Positions 1-9,059 are shown, counted from the stretch's first letter. The stretch is 64,000 bases of DNA from Caballeronia sp. Lep1P3 (GCF_022879595.1 NZ_CP084266.1:1054001-1118000), one strand, 5' to 3'. A program made the numbers and translations. The notes: generated by a model not told the origin, from the sequence alone.

Positions 1-1
1 G

Positions 2-472
2 ACGAGCGGTGTCTATAGCGAGTCGTCGTGGTCGTTCATGACGCCGCCTGACGAAACAAATCTGTCGGTACTTAAGAACCGGGGCGCCAAGCTAATCGTT
101 TATCACGGTACGAGCGATCCGGTTTTCTCGTCGAACGACACGACAGATTGGTATCAGCGACTGATGACGGTGAACGGCGGCGATGCGAGCAATTTTGCGC
201 GCCTCTACACGGTTGCGGGTATGAACCACTGCTCGGGCGGTCCTACCGCAGATCAATTCGACATGCTGACGCCGATGATTGCCTGGGTTGAACAAGGCAA
301 GGCGCCCGATAGCGTCGTCGCGACCGCTCGCGATGCAAGCAACGCCATACCGAATCCGGAAGTGCCGGCTGACTGGGGCGCGAATCGCACGCGGCCGTTG
401 TGCACCTATCCCAAGGTCGCGCGCTACAAGGGTGGCGATATGAACGCGGCATCGAGCTTCGCCTGTAGTTGA
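2..472 (+). CDS. Tannase/feruloyl esterase family protein, C-terminal part
   Basis: Open from the left edge of the window, so only about the last 156 residues are present. The visible part carries the C-terminal half of the alpha/beta-hydrolase core of the tannase family: a strand followed by YHGTSDPVFS, where the Asp fits the catalytic acid, and later GMNHCSGG, where the His fits the catalytic base and the Cys next to it fits the disulfide that pins this His in tannases. The nucleophile Ser would lie upstream and is not seen. Family members are secreted esterases that cut gallate, ferulate or similar aromatic esters. Substrate cannot be told from this fragment. It ends with Cys-Ser and a TGA stop, and is followed by about 470 bases without a convincing gene. 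Confidence 0.85.
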   Translation, partial: TSGVYSESSWSFMTPPDETNLSVLKNRGAKLIVYHGTSDPVFSSNDTTDWYQRLMTVNGGDASNFARLYTVAGMNHCSGGPTADQFDMLTPMIAWVEQGKAPDSVVATARDASNAIPNPEVPADWGANRTRPLCTYPKVARYKGGDMNAASSFACS

Positions 473-944
473 CGAGTTGGTTAGCGGGACTGTTTCTACC
501 CTGTTCTTATTGCTCCAAAAGCTTGAACGGCGAGTGGCGTCTGGTTGTAAGTTGCTCGCCGGTTCTGACTGACCCCGCCAAGAGTCGAGCTGCGACGAGG
601 GTGGCGCATCTGGGGCCTTTTGCGGGGCGTGCATACGCCCTGGCGCGTACGCGGTGCTGATACCGATCTGCTCTGGACTTTTCGACGTTGGCCGCAGCCA
701 GGTTCGCCTGCTGAAGCGCACGCGAAGGTGCCGTTCGGCGATCAGATCGTGCAATACTAGTGCGCAGGGCGAACTCAATCCGGCCCATGACGACGCGCAC
801 CTTGGGCATCAATTCCGCTTCGGGCATATCGCGTACTGCTGCCGGACAGTTGGGCCCACGCGACTTTGGTCAACTGCATCGAGTGATGGCCGTTCATCGC
901 ATCCTTCGGATCGGCCTGTTTTTGAATCGCAATGAGGAAACTAA
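473..944. other. Gene-poor interval after the tannase gene
   Basis: Short open frames exist on both strands, but none shows a recognisable domain, a good ribosome binding site or a conserved start. I see nothing I can name. The last 20 bases hold GAGGAAAC just before the DUF2934 start codon, which is a usable ribosome binding site. Confidence 0.5.
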
Positions 945-1319
945 ATGGCAGCGACTTTTAACGAAGAAGAAGTGCGCGAGTGCGCCTACCGTCTTTGGGA
1001 AGCGGACGGACGCCGCGAAGGCCGCGACGACCACTACTGGTACCTCGCCATTCAGCTCCTTGAAGAACAGGCTCGGCTTTCTGAAGGAATGTCCGAATCA
1101 ATCGGGGCTTCGCCTTCCGTGCGAGAACGGAAAGTTGCCACGTCCAAGCAAGCCGCCCCCAAAAAATTATCAGGGTTGACAGACGCACAAGCCGACGCCG
1201 ATCGCCGCGTGCAGGCAACGCCTACTGCCGATGCAAAGAAAGCGGAAAAGGTTCAACGCCGAGCGGTTGGATCGACAGTGGGCCGCGTCGCTGCAGGAAA
1301 GAAAAAAGCCGCGGCGTGA
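945..1319 (+). CDS. DUF2934 domain protein
   Basis: A 124-residue protein. Residues about 8-45 match the DUF2934 pattern: an Arg/Ala/Tyr stretch, LWEADGRREGRD, then HYW and a leucine-rich helix. The rest is low-complexity, rich in Ala and Lys, ending in GKKKAAA, which suggests a basic tail that could contact nucleic acid. The family is common in rhizobia and Burkholderia and has no established function. The start is supported by a GAGGAAAC sequence about 8 bases upstream. It stands alone between gene-poor stretches. Confidence 0.75.
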   Translation: MAATFNEEEVRECAYRLWEADGRREGRDDHYWYLAIQLLEEQARLSEGMSESIGASPSVRERKVATSKQAAPKKLSGLTDAQADADRRVQATPTADAKKAEKVQRRAVGSTVGRVAAGKKKAAA

Positions 1320-1645
1320 AAAGCAACGTCTCATCCCAAAGTCGAGAGCGAACAGAATGAAATCGTCGACACTCGTCTGTCGCCGCGATACATCAATAAG
1401 CGCATCGAGGCCGCGCCCGCCGGATTCTTTTCAGCGATAATCGCCGGGGCTGGCTTGCTGTAAGGCACGGGCCGCGCCGCGCACGGGGCCTGTAGCGAAG
1501 CGGGCATCCGCATGTCGACGAACGTTCGGCAACGTGATAGCCCACGTCGGTGCGCGAGCGGCCGATTCGCCCACGCCCGGAATCACGCGAGACGTTCCGG
1601 CTCGCGCCGCCCGCATCGGGCACGAGCCGCATGAGAGGACCGTTC
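1320..1645. other. Non-coding or decayed interval before the transporter remnant
   Basis: High GC. Short overlapping open frames look like chance frames. Because the next gene is a truncated NiCoT transporter, a metal- or cobalamin-responsive leader could once have been here, but I cannot recognise a riboswitch core by eye. Confidence 0.35.
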
Positions 1646-1936
1646 ATGCAACGATTCGAGTTCTTCCATCTCTTCGACGACGGTCCCGACGCGCTTCGCG
1701 GCAAGGTCGCCGGTCTTTTTTTCTTGTTGATCGCAACCAATCTCGGTGTCTGGATGTGGACGCTGACCGCGCTGCACGGCGAACCAGGCCTGCTGAGCGC
1801 CGCGCTGCTCGCCTACACTTTCGGCCTGCGTCACGCGGTCGATGCCGACTACATCGCCGCCATCGACAACACTACGCGCAAGCTAATGCAGAGCGGCAAG
1901 CGCCGATACGACGCGATTCCCGTCAATCGCGGCTGA
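1646..1936 (+). pseudogene. Truncated nickel/cobalt transporter (NiCoT/HoxN-NixA type)
   Basis: The first about 80 residues look like the N-terminus of a NiCoT permease: one membrane segment (LFFLLIATNLGVWMWT), a second hydrophobic stretch, then GLRHAVDADYIAAIDNTTRK. This is the family signature RHA(V/F)DADH in helix II, which binds Ni2+ or Co2+, here with Tyr in place of the last His. The reading frame then runs out of homology after about SGKR and stops within 12 codons. A full NiCoT has about 300-350 residues and eight helices, so this cannot be a working transporter. I chose the ATG at 1646 because family homology begins there. The DUF2946 gene follows directly, so a deletion fused the two loci. 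Confidence 0.75.
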
Positions 1937-1948
1937 CGGCACCGGGCC

Positions 1949-2347
1949 ATGCGACGCCGAATCGTCCGGTTCACGGGCAGCCTCCTCGGATTGTTCGCAA
2001 TCCTGCTGGCCACGCTCGCGCCGGTCGTTTCGCAGTCGCTCGCTGGCCTGCACGCGCGCGACGGCGAAGACGCGGTGCATTGCGAGATGGAGTCGATGCC
2101 TTCGATGTCGATGCCTTCGATGCACGGCGAGCCGCACGACGCCTCGCATCCGCCGACGTCCAGCGGCGACGCCTGCGCCTATTGCAGTCTTTTCGCGCAT
2201 ACGCCGGCGGTCGTCGCGCCGCAAATTTTCTTCTTCATGGTCGTTCAGGCCGTGTTGCACCGGAGCGCATCGCGCTTCGAGAGCGTGCGGGTCGTCGCGC
2301 CGCCCAGCCCCGGACAGCCGCGGGCGCCGCCTTTCCTGCTTTCCTGA
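1949..2347 (+). CDS. DUF2946 family protein with Met/His-rich segment
   Basis: A 132-residue protein with an N-terminal membrane/signal segment (residues about 8-30), a metal-ligand-rich stretch (MESMPSMSMPSMHGEPHDASH, residues about 47-67), a CAYC motif near residue 76 and a second hydrophobic segment around residue 90. This layout fits the DUF2946 family, which is regularly found beside copper genes in proteobacteria. The repeated Met-Pro-Ser-Met and His residues and the CxxC would suit Cu(I) binding; this is inference. It leads a run of three plus-strand genes ending in copC. Confidence 0.7.
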   Translation: MRRRIVRFTGSLLGLFAILLATLAPVVSQSLAGLHARDGEDAVHCEMESMPSMSMPSMHGEPHDASHPPTSSGDACAYCSLFAHTPAVVAPQIFFFMVVQAVLHRSASRFESVRVVAPPSPGQPRAPPFLLS

Positions 2348-2441
2348 CTCGTCTCGATCGCGCCGCCATGCCACGCAGGCACAGGCGTACGCTCGCGCGT
2401 GCTCCACGCGCTCGCCCGACTTCAAGAAGACAGGACGAACG

Positions 2442-3359
2442 ATGAACACTCAATCCACACGACGCGCGACTGCGCGCGCCGCTTGCTCACTCATTGCGGC
2501 CGCGCTCGGCGTCATCGCGATGCTTCCGCATTCCGCCCGCGCACACGCAATCGCCGGCGACCGCGTCTTTCCCGCGACGATGGCCGTCGACGATCCCGGC
2601 GTCAGCGACGAAGCGAACCTCGTCTTTGGGCATATCCGCGCGCCCGGCGACAATGGCGATCAAAGCATCAATACCTTCGACTTCGAATACAACAAGCTCA
2701 TCACGTCGCGCCTCGCGGTTTCGATCGGCGGTACCTACGTGATGCAGAACAATCCCACCGCGCACGGTTTCGACAACTTCGACGTCGGGCTGAAGTACCT
2801 TCTCTACGTCAACGAAGCTCACGAGTTCATGACGTCCGTCGGTGTCGACGCCGAATTGGGCGGCACGGGCAGCCATGCCATTGGCGACAGCTTTTCGACG
2901 ATTTCGCCGACAGTCTTCGTCGGCAAGGGCATGGGCGATCTGCCCGATACGCTCGCATATCTGCGGCCGATCGCGATCACCGGCGAAGCGGGACCTGCCC
3001 TCACCACGGGCGCGGGACAACCGAACGCGTTCAACTATGGCTTCACGATTCAGTACAGCCTGCCTTACCTGGAGCAGCATGTGCACTCACTCGGCCTGCC
3101 GCAGCCGTTGTCCAATCTGATTCCGATTGTCGAGATCCCGCTTTCGCGCAGCCAGGGACAGACGACCGGAACGGTGAACCCCGGCTTCATCTGGATCAAT
3201 CGCTACGGCCAGTTCGGCATCGAAGCGCAGATTCCGATCAACCGCGCGAGCGGCTCGCGCGTCGGCGTGCTGGTTCAGGCGCATCTTTTCCTCGACGACA
3301 TCGCACCGAAATCCATCGGCAAGCCGCTTTTCCGGACAAGCGGAGGTCCGCATGACTGA
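2442..3359 (+). CDS. Exported, outer-membrane-like protein next to copC
   Basis: A 305-residue protein with a signal peptide (residues 1-34, ending near ARAHA). The mature part has alternating hydrophobic/polar strands with many Gly, Asn and aromatic residues (for example FDFEYNKLI, RLAVSIGGTYV, FGIEAQIPINR), as in an outer-membrane beta-barrel or channel-type protein. I do not recognise a named family. Its stop overlaps the start of copC (ATGACTGA), so the two are translationally coupled, which suggests a joint role in copper handling in the envelope. GAACGATG is at the start; the ribosome binding site is weak. Confidence 0.65.
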   Translation: MNTQSTRRATARAACSLIAAALGVIAMLPHSARAHAIAGDRVFPATMAVDDPGVSDEANLVFGHIRAPGDNGDQSINTFDFEYNKLITSRLAVSIGGTYVMQNNPTAHGFDNFDVGLKYLLYVNEAHEFMTSVGVDAELGGTGSHAIGDSFSTISPTVFVGKGMGDLPDTLAYLRPIAITGEAGPALTTGAGQPNAFNYGFTIQYSLPYLEQHVHSLGLPQPLSNLIPIVEIPLSRSQGQTTGTVNPGFIWINRYGQFGIEAQIPINRASGSRVGVLVQAHLFLDDIAPKSIGKPLFRTSGGPHD

Positions 3360-3729
3360 ACGAATCCATTCTCGCGGCTTGAAGAATGCCGCTTTCGCCC
3401 TTCTCCTCGCGCTTGGCTGGTCGGGCGCGGCTTACGCGCACGTTTTCCCGCGCACGCAGGTTCCGCCCGCCGGCGCAACCGTAAGTTCGCCGGCTCAGGT
3501 GCGGATCGTCTTCGATGGTCCGCTTGAACCCGCGTTCTCCACCGTCACCGTGACCGATGCGGGCGGCAAGCCGGTGAACACCGCGAAAGCGAGGATCGAC
3601 GCCCAGGATGCGGATGCGATTTCGGTCGCGCTGCCGACCTTGCAGGCGGGCAAATACACCGTGCACTGGGTCGCGGTGGCCTCGGACGGGCACCGGACTC
3701 ACGGCGACTACAGTTTCGAGGTGAAGTGA
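3352..3729 (+). CDS. copC: CopC-type periplasmic copper-binding protein
   Basis: A 125-residue protein with a signal peptide cleaved after AYA, leaving His as the first mature residue (AYA-HVFP). In CopC/PcoC this amino-terminal His is a Cu(II) ligand. The domain continues with the CopC signatures PPAGATVSSPAQVRIVFDG and, near the C-terminus, ASDGHRTHGDYSF, where the Asp and His fit the remaining Cu(II) ligands. A Met-rich Cu(I) loop is not seen, so this looks like a Cu(II)-only CopC. No copD follows directly; the next gene is a PCC-domain protein. Start overlaps the preceding gene by 8 bases. Confidence 0.88.
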   Translation: MTERIHSRGLKNAAFALLLALGWSGAAYAHVFPRTQVPPAGATVSSPAQVRIVFDGPLEPAFSTVTVTDAGGKPVNTAKARIDAQDADAISVALPTLQAGKYTVHWVAVASDGHRTHGDYSFEVK

Positions 3730-3777
3730 TGTAATGCGGGTCGCCGGTCGTTCCAACGGCCGGCGAGTAAGTTCTCC

Positions 3778-4200
3778 ATGGAGCGCCGACATCACATGCA
3801 AGCTCATCCATTGCGCCTTTCGCCCGGCGAAGATTTGCGCGCGGCCATCACCGATGTGCTGGTTCAGCGCCAGTTGCATGCCGCTTTCGTCATTCAGGGA
3901 ATCGGCAGCCTGAGCGTCGCTCGCTTACGATTCGCTGGCACCGACGATGCCACGGCCTTCACAGGCGACCTGGAAATACTGACGCTCGCCGGTTCGGTTT
4001 CGCCCGACGGCGCGCATTTGCATATGTCAATTTCCGACGCGCAGGGTCGCGTATTCGGCGGCCACGTGGCGCAGGGATGCCGCGTGCGCACGACGGCCGA
4101 ACTGCTGCTCGCGCTGCTGCCGGGTCATCGCTTTTCTCGCGAGCCGGACGCCCAGACAGGCTTCATGGAACTGGTGATCCGAAGCGGCTCTCACGCCTGA
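3778..4200 (+). CDS. PCC/PPC domain protein (DUF296)
   Basis: A 140-residue protein that is essentially one PPC/DUF296 domain: LRLSPGEDLRAAI at the front, a glycine-containing turn (QGIGSLSVARLRF), then the family hallmark GAHLHMSISDAQGRVFGGHV with spaced His residues known to bind metal in bacterial members. Plant relatives are AT-hook DNA-binding proteins, but bacterial single-domain members have no settled role. The start may be the second Met (3796) rather than the first. It follows copC by 48 bases. Confidence 0.75.
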   Translation: MERRHHMQAHPLRLSPGEDLRAAITDVLVQRQLHAAFVIQGIGSLSVARLRFAGTDDATAFTGDLEILTLAGSVSPDGAHLHMSISDAQGRVFGGHVAQGCRVRTTAELLLALLPGHRFSREPDAQTGFMELVIRSGSHA

Positions 4201-4690
4201 GCCGTTCGCACTGTGAGCATAGCTCACGGCTTGATTGCATCGCACCCGTTGTATGCAAACATGTCGCGAGAGCGAATACGTCCAGCCCGTTAGCGCAACG
4301 GCGGTCCCTGTAAGTGATGGCGCCGGATGTATCAGCCAGTCTTGTAACAGCCTAATGGCTCGCCGACAATTCAGTGCATGACGTGCAGGTAACCGCAGCG
4401 GCCGTCAAGCTAGCGTGCCAGGCTCCCAGTTCGACATGGCGAATACTGAGCGGCGGCAATCCATTCATGACGGAACGTTTTTTCATGAGCAATTCCACTC
4501 ATTGAGATATTCGTCCCCCAAACATAGGATTGTCATCGATGGCAGTAACCACACAAAGATCACCAAGCGATTTGGGCGGACTTTCGCTCATCCGAACGTA
4601 TATGGGCGTCGATTTGTCTTCCGCGTTGCATGCTCTACTGTCCGCTCGTCAGGCAGACTCCGGTGTGGCGTTTGACGCCGTGCAGCGCCC
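4201..4690. other. Intergenic interval, no convincing gene
   Basis: Lower GC than the neighbours. A short frame at 4415-4675 has no family resemblance and no ribosome binding site. It likely contains the promoter of the downstream TauE/SafE gene. Confidence 0.45.
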
Positions 4691-5419
4691 ATGACGAGTT
4701 ACTTAATGGTTCTGTTCGTCGGCATTGCGGCCGGTACGATAAGCGGAATTGTCGGTACCGGATCGTCAATGATGCTCATGCCGGTTCTCGTCATTTCTTT
4801 CGGACCGCAGCAGGCGGTACCCATCATGGCGATCGGGGCCGTTATGGGCAACCTTGGCAAGGCATGCGCCTGGCGAAGTGAAATCGACTGGAGAGCGGTC
4901 AGTGCTTACTCTCTAACTGCCGCTCCTGGCGCAGTTATCGGTGTTCATACCTTGCTGGCGCTTCCTGCACACGTCGTGGATGTCGCGCTCGGCGCGTTCT
5001 TTATTGCCATGATCCCGACGCGCCGATGGCTCGCTCGTCGCTCCGCGAAACTTAGCTTGTGGAATCTGGCGATGATCGGCGGTCCGGTGGGCTTTTTGAC
5101 AGGAATAGTCGTCTCGACGGGCCCCATTACCGTGCCCGTCTTCACATCTTATGGCCTTGAGAGAGGTGCTTTCCTTGCGACCGAAGCCGCCGGGTCGTTG
5201 GCGGTTTATGTGACCAAGATCGCAGCGTTCAAAGAGTTCGGCGCCCTGCCGCTCAGCGTGTGGACTAAAGGCATGATAGCCGGCGCGGCATTGATGTCGG
5301 GATCTTTCTTCGCCAAGAGCCTCGTTGTCCGGATGAGACCGTCGATGTTCAGACTCCTGGTCGATGGATTGATGCTGGCGTCAGGCACCTCGTTGTTGTG
5401 GGCGGCGGTCTCGCGTTAG
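4691..5419 (+). CDS. TauE/SafE family membrane exporter
   Basis: A 242-residue, very hydrophobic protein with about 7-8 predicted membrane segments. The start, VGIAAGTISGIVGTGSSMMLMPVL, is the Gly-rich first repeat of TauE/SafE, and GFLTGIVVSTGPITVPVF is the second repeat, so the two-fold internal repeat of the family is present. Members export sulfite, sulfoacetate or other organic anions; the substrate is not evident here because no sulfur gene is adjacent. Length fits the family. Confidence 0.8.
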   Translation: MTSYLMVLFVGIAAGTISGIVGTGSSMMLMPVLVISFGPQQAVPIMAIGAVMGNLGKACAWRSEIDWRAVSAYSLTAAPGAVIGVHTLLALPAHVVDVALGAFFIAMIPTRRWLARRSAKLSLWNLAMIGGPVGFLTGIVVSTGPITVPVFTSYGLERGAFLATEAAGSLAVYVTKIAAFKEFGALPLSVWTKGMIAGAALMSGSFFAKSLVVRMRPSMFRLLVDGLMLASGTSLLWAAVSR

Positions 5420-6196
5420 CTGCGCAGATTCACCGTTGTATCTGTGAAGCGCGAACGCGGGGAGTTCTCACAACGTTTAGCGTGCCATAGTAGCCGCTCG
5501 CATGACTAGCGCGATACGACGCGTAGATTTGAGAATCGTCTTCCGCGACGCCGGGAGCCGGCGCGACATCCTTCGTTGTAAATAGAGCCCGTTCTGGGCG
5601 CTTGCCCGTCACGCGTGACATATGCTTCCCGGCTTCACCATTCAATCGTGACTGCCCGGCTCACCGTCGCACGCCATCGGTAAAACGCCTTGCCGTCGCA
5701 CTTGGGCGCGTCCGATTAAGCGCATGAAAGTCGCCGGCTACGCCCCGTGTCCTACAGCCTTAGGTCACGATCAAAGAACGATGCTCATTCGCACCTTGGC
5801 CGGCACGCAGCGTCGTCGACATTCCGGCGTTGCCAGCTCCGCGCCACACGCGACGAGCACGGCGCCATATTCGAATGCGTCGGCACGATCATCCATGGCG
5901 AGGATACGCTGCGCTCCGGGATTGGGCCCGTCCGTATAACGTCGCGCCCTCTGCAGAGGGCTCAGTGCTGTTCACCAGCGGCAGGTCTTCCCTATTGCCC
6001 GTAGGTGTTAAACGTTTGCTTGCGATGTCCATCGACTGTTCATCTTCAGCGTTCGAAAATGATGTCGTAGACAAGCGGCGGCGTCGGCATCCGCAATGCA
6101 CATGTCGTGGCCCATTGATGGTCACTCGGCCGACGCCACACGCAGGCACAAAAGACGAAGAACAAGACGGCCTCCTCGAGGACGCGTCACCACTGC
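5420..6196. other. Gene-poor, IS-flanked interval
   Basis: About 780 bases with only short, unrecognisable open frames on both strands. It ends at the TTAA target site of the IS5-family element. Before insertion this stretch would have been the upstream region of the chemoreceptor gene now starting at 7553. Confidence 0.5.
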
Positions 6197-6200
6197 TTAA

Positions 6201-6218
6201 CAGGTTGCTGAAATACAG
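6201..6218 (+). repeat. Left terminal inverted repeat of the IS5-family element
   Basis: CAGGTTGCTGAAATACAG; matches the inverted right end with three mismatches. Preceded by TTAA. Confidence 0.8.
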
Positions 6219-6354
6219 GTGCTTACGACGCAGCTTTGGTCTGTCGCCGCGGCCTTTGCCGCGATTTTTCGCAGTGTGCAATTTCAACGCGAATTCACCG
6301 TCTTTTTCGACGGTTTGAGGCCGATTGTTGGCCTCGTGACTACTCATTGCGCCA

Positions 6355-7452
6355 CTATGGGCGGACTTGTCCCAGTGACCGCATGCGCACGAGGTTATAG
6401 GCGGCCATGTTCAACACGAACATCTGGTCAACCTTCTCCAAACTACGCACCATCACTTGGCGCATGCGCCCCACGGTCTTGGCCCACCCGAAGCCTTGTT
6501 CGATCAACTTGCGCTTTCGCTGCGAAATGGAATAGCCCAGGCTTGATGCAATCGCGTCGGCCACCGCTGAACGCCGCCCAGAAGTGTTTTGCGCAACGTG
6601 CGGGGTGACCTTCATTTGCTGGCAGGCTTCAATGAATTCCTGTGCGTCGTAACCCTTGTCTGCACCCAGCGTGATTTCTGCGTTCGCATCTTCTGCCGCT
6701 TGCCGCGCATCGTTGATCATGATCTTGGCCGCTTCACGCTCGGCATGCCCATCAGCGTGTGTCACGCGAGCGTTGACCACCAGGCCGTGCCGATTATCGG
6801 TCAGCGTATGGCCCATGTACCGCAATTGGCTGGCCGTTTTGCCTTTGCGATAGAGCCGCGCATCAGGATCAGTCTTGGACTGATGCGTCTCGTTGCTGCG
6901 CTTGCTGCCTTTGAAGTCGCCCGCGCTGCCGTCATCGTTGTCCTGATCGTCACGGTCCTTGCGCACGAAGCTCTTGTGGCCCGCCCACGCCTGAATCAAG
7001 GTGCCGTCCACGCTGAAGTGCTCACCTGAGAGCAGGTCCTTCTTCTCGGCAATGGCCACCACTTCGTTGAAGAATTTGATGACCGCGTCGTGCTTGATCA
7101 ACCGCTCGCGGTTCTTCGTGAACACGGTGGGCACCCACACCACATCATCCATTGCCAAGCCGACGAACCAGCGAAACAGGAGGTTGTATTGCACCTGCTC
7201 CATCAATTGTCGCTCCGAGCGGACACTGTAGAGGATCTGAATCAGCATTGCCCGCAGCAGCTTCTCCGGCGCGATGCTCGGCCGTCCACCTTTTATGTCG
7301 ACCTCGTACATCTCGGAGAACAGCCGATCCATCTTGGCGAGCGCTTCGTTCGCCATGACGCGAATCGAGCGCAGCGGATGCGACGCCGGAACGAAGTCGT
7401 CGAGCTTGCGAAAGGAAAACAAACTCTCAGTGAACGTGTCGGCGCCGCGCAT
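6355..7452 (-). CDS. IS5-family transposase
   Basis: A 365-residue DDE transposase. N-terminal half is the DUF772-type domain (KGGRPSIAPEKLLRAMLIQ, YSVRSERQLMEQ, FRWFVGL). Catalytic residues by pattern: Asp in HFSVDGTLIQAW, Asp in LGADKGYDA, and Glu in KLIEQGFGWAK. No stop or frameshift interrupts it, and its length is normal, so it should be active. It lies inside matching terminal inverted repeats. Confidence 0.93.
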   Translation of the reverse strand: MRGADTFTESLFSFRKLDDFVPASHPLRSIRVMANEALAKMDRLFSEMYEVDIKGGRPSIAPEKLLRAMLIQILYSVRSERQLMEQVQYNLLFRWFVGLAMDDVVWVPTVFTKNRERLIKHDAVIKFFNEVVAIAEKKDLLSGEHFSVDGTLIQAWAGHKSFVRKDRDDQDNDDGSAGDFKGSKRSNETHQSKTDPDARLYRKGKTASQLRYMGHTLTDNRHGLVVNARVTHADGHAEREAAKIMINDARQAAEDANAEITLGADKGYDAQEFIEACQQMKVTPHVAQNTSGRRSAVADAIASSLGYSISQRKRKLIEQGFGWAKTVGRMRQVMVRSLEKVDQMFVLNMAAYNLVRMRSLGQVRP

Positions 7453-7521
7453 GATCTCCGGGGGGGCAAGTTAGGTCCTTCTATCAACGCTTCAGGCACA
7501 TCCCGCGATGACCTCTGCGAT

Positions 7522-7539
7522 CAGTATTTCAGCGGCCTG
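7522..7539 (-). repeat. Right terminal inverted repeat of the IS5-family element
   Basis: On the minus strand reads CAGGCCGCTGAAATACTG. Followed on the plus strand by TTAA and then the ribosome binding site of the chemoreceptor gene. Confidence 0.8.
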
Positions 7540-7552
7540 TTAAGGGGAAACA

Positions 7553-8746
7553 ATGTCAAAAAGAACAAGTCTGAGATTCCGGCTGTACATGTTGATCGCG
7601 TCAATCGGCGTAGCATTCGCCGCGTCGAGCATCTGGTCCGCGATGCAGTTGCGCCAGTCTCTCATCACCAGTCACGCGACGGAGCTGCGGCACCTCACCG
7701 AGTCGTTACGCAGTTTGATAGTCGCGGAACAAGCCAGGGTTGTATCCGGCGCAATCACGGATGAGCAGGCGCAAGCGACGGTACTCAAGCAGATCACTAA
7801 CATGCGTTACGGCGACGACGGCTACTTCCTTACTGAAACCGAGGACGCGGTCATCCTGGCGCATCCGAACTCTTCAATGATCGGAAAGAACGTCGGTGAT
7901 TTCAAATCGACAGATGGCAAGTTCATCTGGCGCGACTTCGTGAGCCTCGCGCAACGTAACGGTCAAGGTCTGTACGACTACAACTTCCCGCGCCCCGGAG
8001 CGGCAGTCGCTGAACACAAGCTGTCCTACTACCTCTACGAGCCGAAATGGCACTGGGTTATTGCGACCGGCGTATACCTCGCTGACGTCGACGCGGCGTT
8101 TCGTCAATCGCTTGCAAAGCAAATGGGAATGACTGCGGTCATTGTGGCCGCGCTTTTTGTCCTGGTCAAAGTGGGCGCTCAGCGCATGGTTCTCGCTCCG
8201 ATCGACGAAGCGATGAAGGCATGCGAGGCAATAGCCGCCGGCGATCTTACGCGCGATTTGCCTACGTCCGCGCCGGGCGAAATTGGCCAGTTGCTGATCG
8301 CGCTGCGCGGGATGCGGGATAGGCTTGCACAGACGGTCATGGCGATAGGAAAGTCGAGCCAGGGAGTGCGCACAGGGGCGCAGGAAGTGGCCGCGGGCAG
8401 CACAGATCTATCGTCTCGCACGGAACAGCAAGCGGCCTCACTGCAGGAAACGGCAGCGAGCATGGAAGAGTTGACTGCGACGGTCAAGCAGAATGCCGAG
8501 CACGCGAGTCACGCCAGTAGCCTCGCTGACGACGCCAGGACGGTAGCGCATGAAGGGACCGGTATCGTTCAAAAAGTAGTTGAGACGATGACTGATAGCC
8601 GACCACTCCGGTCCTTTCTCCTCCGCTGGTCACGCAGTGTGACCGGGTCCGTAAGTGGCAACTCCTGTACGCTTGCTCGACCAGTGCTTCTTGATCCTGT
8701 TGAGTTCCCGCATCTGCCGCCGCGACCGGGCGGTCTTCTCGTATAG
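7553..8746 (+). pseudogene. Methyl-accepting chemotaxis protein, 3' end lost to IS remnant
   Basis: The first about 346 residues are a normal chemoreceptor: membrane segment 1 (residues 12-32), a periplasmic Cache domain (residues about 35-185, with GDDGYFLTETEDAVILAHPN and YYLYEPKWHWVIATGVYLADVD), membrane segment 2 (about 190-208), HAMP (about 212-262), and the start of the cytoplasmic coiled coil with the first methylation helix (QQAASLQETAASMEELTATVKQN). After EGTGIVQKVVETM the sequence leaves the family and runs 51 residues into the IS1182-type remnant. The conserved signalling tip that binds CheA/CheW is absent, so it cannot signal in the usual way. Its ribosome binding site (AAGGGGAAAC) lies directly beside the IS5 element, so the native promoter has also been cut off. 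Confidence 0.85.
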
Positions 8747-8960
8747 GCAGAGGTCTCCATATCGAAACCCGTGGGACTGGTCCGGCCTGCGGTTTGGATG
8801 GCGTCGAGATATCGCTGAAGGCTCTCCTCGACCTGCTGCTGACGCTTGCCGATCTTGCCGGGCGTGTAGTTTCTGTCGCGGCTGTTCACAGCCCTGAACA
8901 TGCTGCCGTCGATGGCGACTGTAACGCGGCGCGATTCGTCGCCTGGCATGAACTCGCCGG
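8595..8960 (-). pseudogene. IS1182-type transposase remnant, frameshifted
   Basis: On the minus strand, VAIDGSMFRAVNSRDRNYTPGK and KRQQQVEESLQRYLDAIQTA match the core of IS1182-type transposases, where the first Asp is catalytic. The frame then shifts near 8755: a different frame continues with LYEKTARSRRQMRELNRIKKHWSSK and ATYGPGH, the family's next segment. Both N- and C-terminal parts are missing (a full protein is about 450-500 residues), so it is dead. It abuts the point where the chemoreceptor reading frame loses homology (about 8591-8600). Confidence 0.75.
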
Positions 8961-9059
8961 AGTCACCCAGAATCCATCCTGCGCGCTATGCGATACGCGT
9001 GTCCCGCTGCCTTCCAAACTCAGGCTCGACAAGTGACAGAGCCCGCGGGCGAGATCGGG

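Larger units (their letters stand above)
6197..7543. mobile_element. IS5-family insertion sequence with TTAA target duplication
   Basis: Imperfect terminal inverted repeats are visible: left end 6201 onward reads CAGGTTGCTGAAATACAG, and the complement of the right end, read back from 7539, is CAGGCCGCTGAAATACTG (15 of 18 match). Both ends are flanked by TTAA (6197-6200 and 7540-7543), which fits the YTAR target of the IS5 subgroup. The element itself is 6201-7539, 1339 bases, and holds one intact transposase on the minus strand. It appears complete and potentially mobile. Confidence 0.85.

Noticed and set aside
4415..4675. Possible small gene upstream of the TauE/SafE gene
   Set aside because: No family resemblance, no ribosome binding site and unusual composition compared with real neighbours.
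5430..6196. Several short frames on both strands considered as small genes
   Set aside because: None has a recognisable domain or ribosome site, and they overlap each other. The interval is best seen as a decayed or regulatory region next to the IS.
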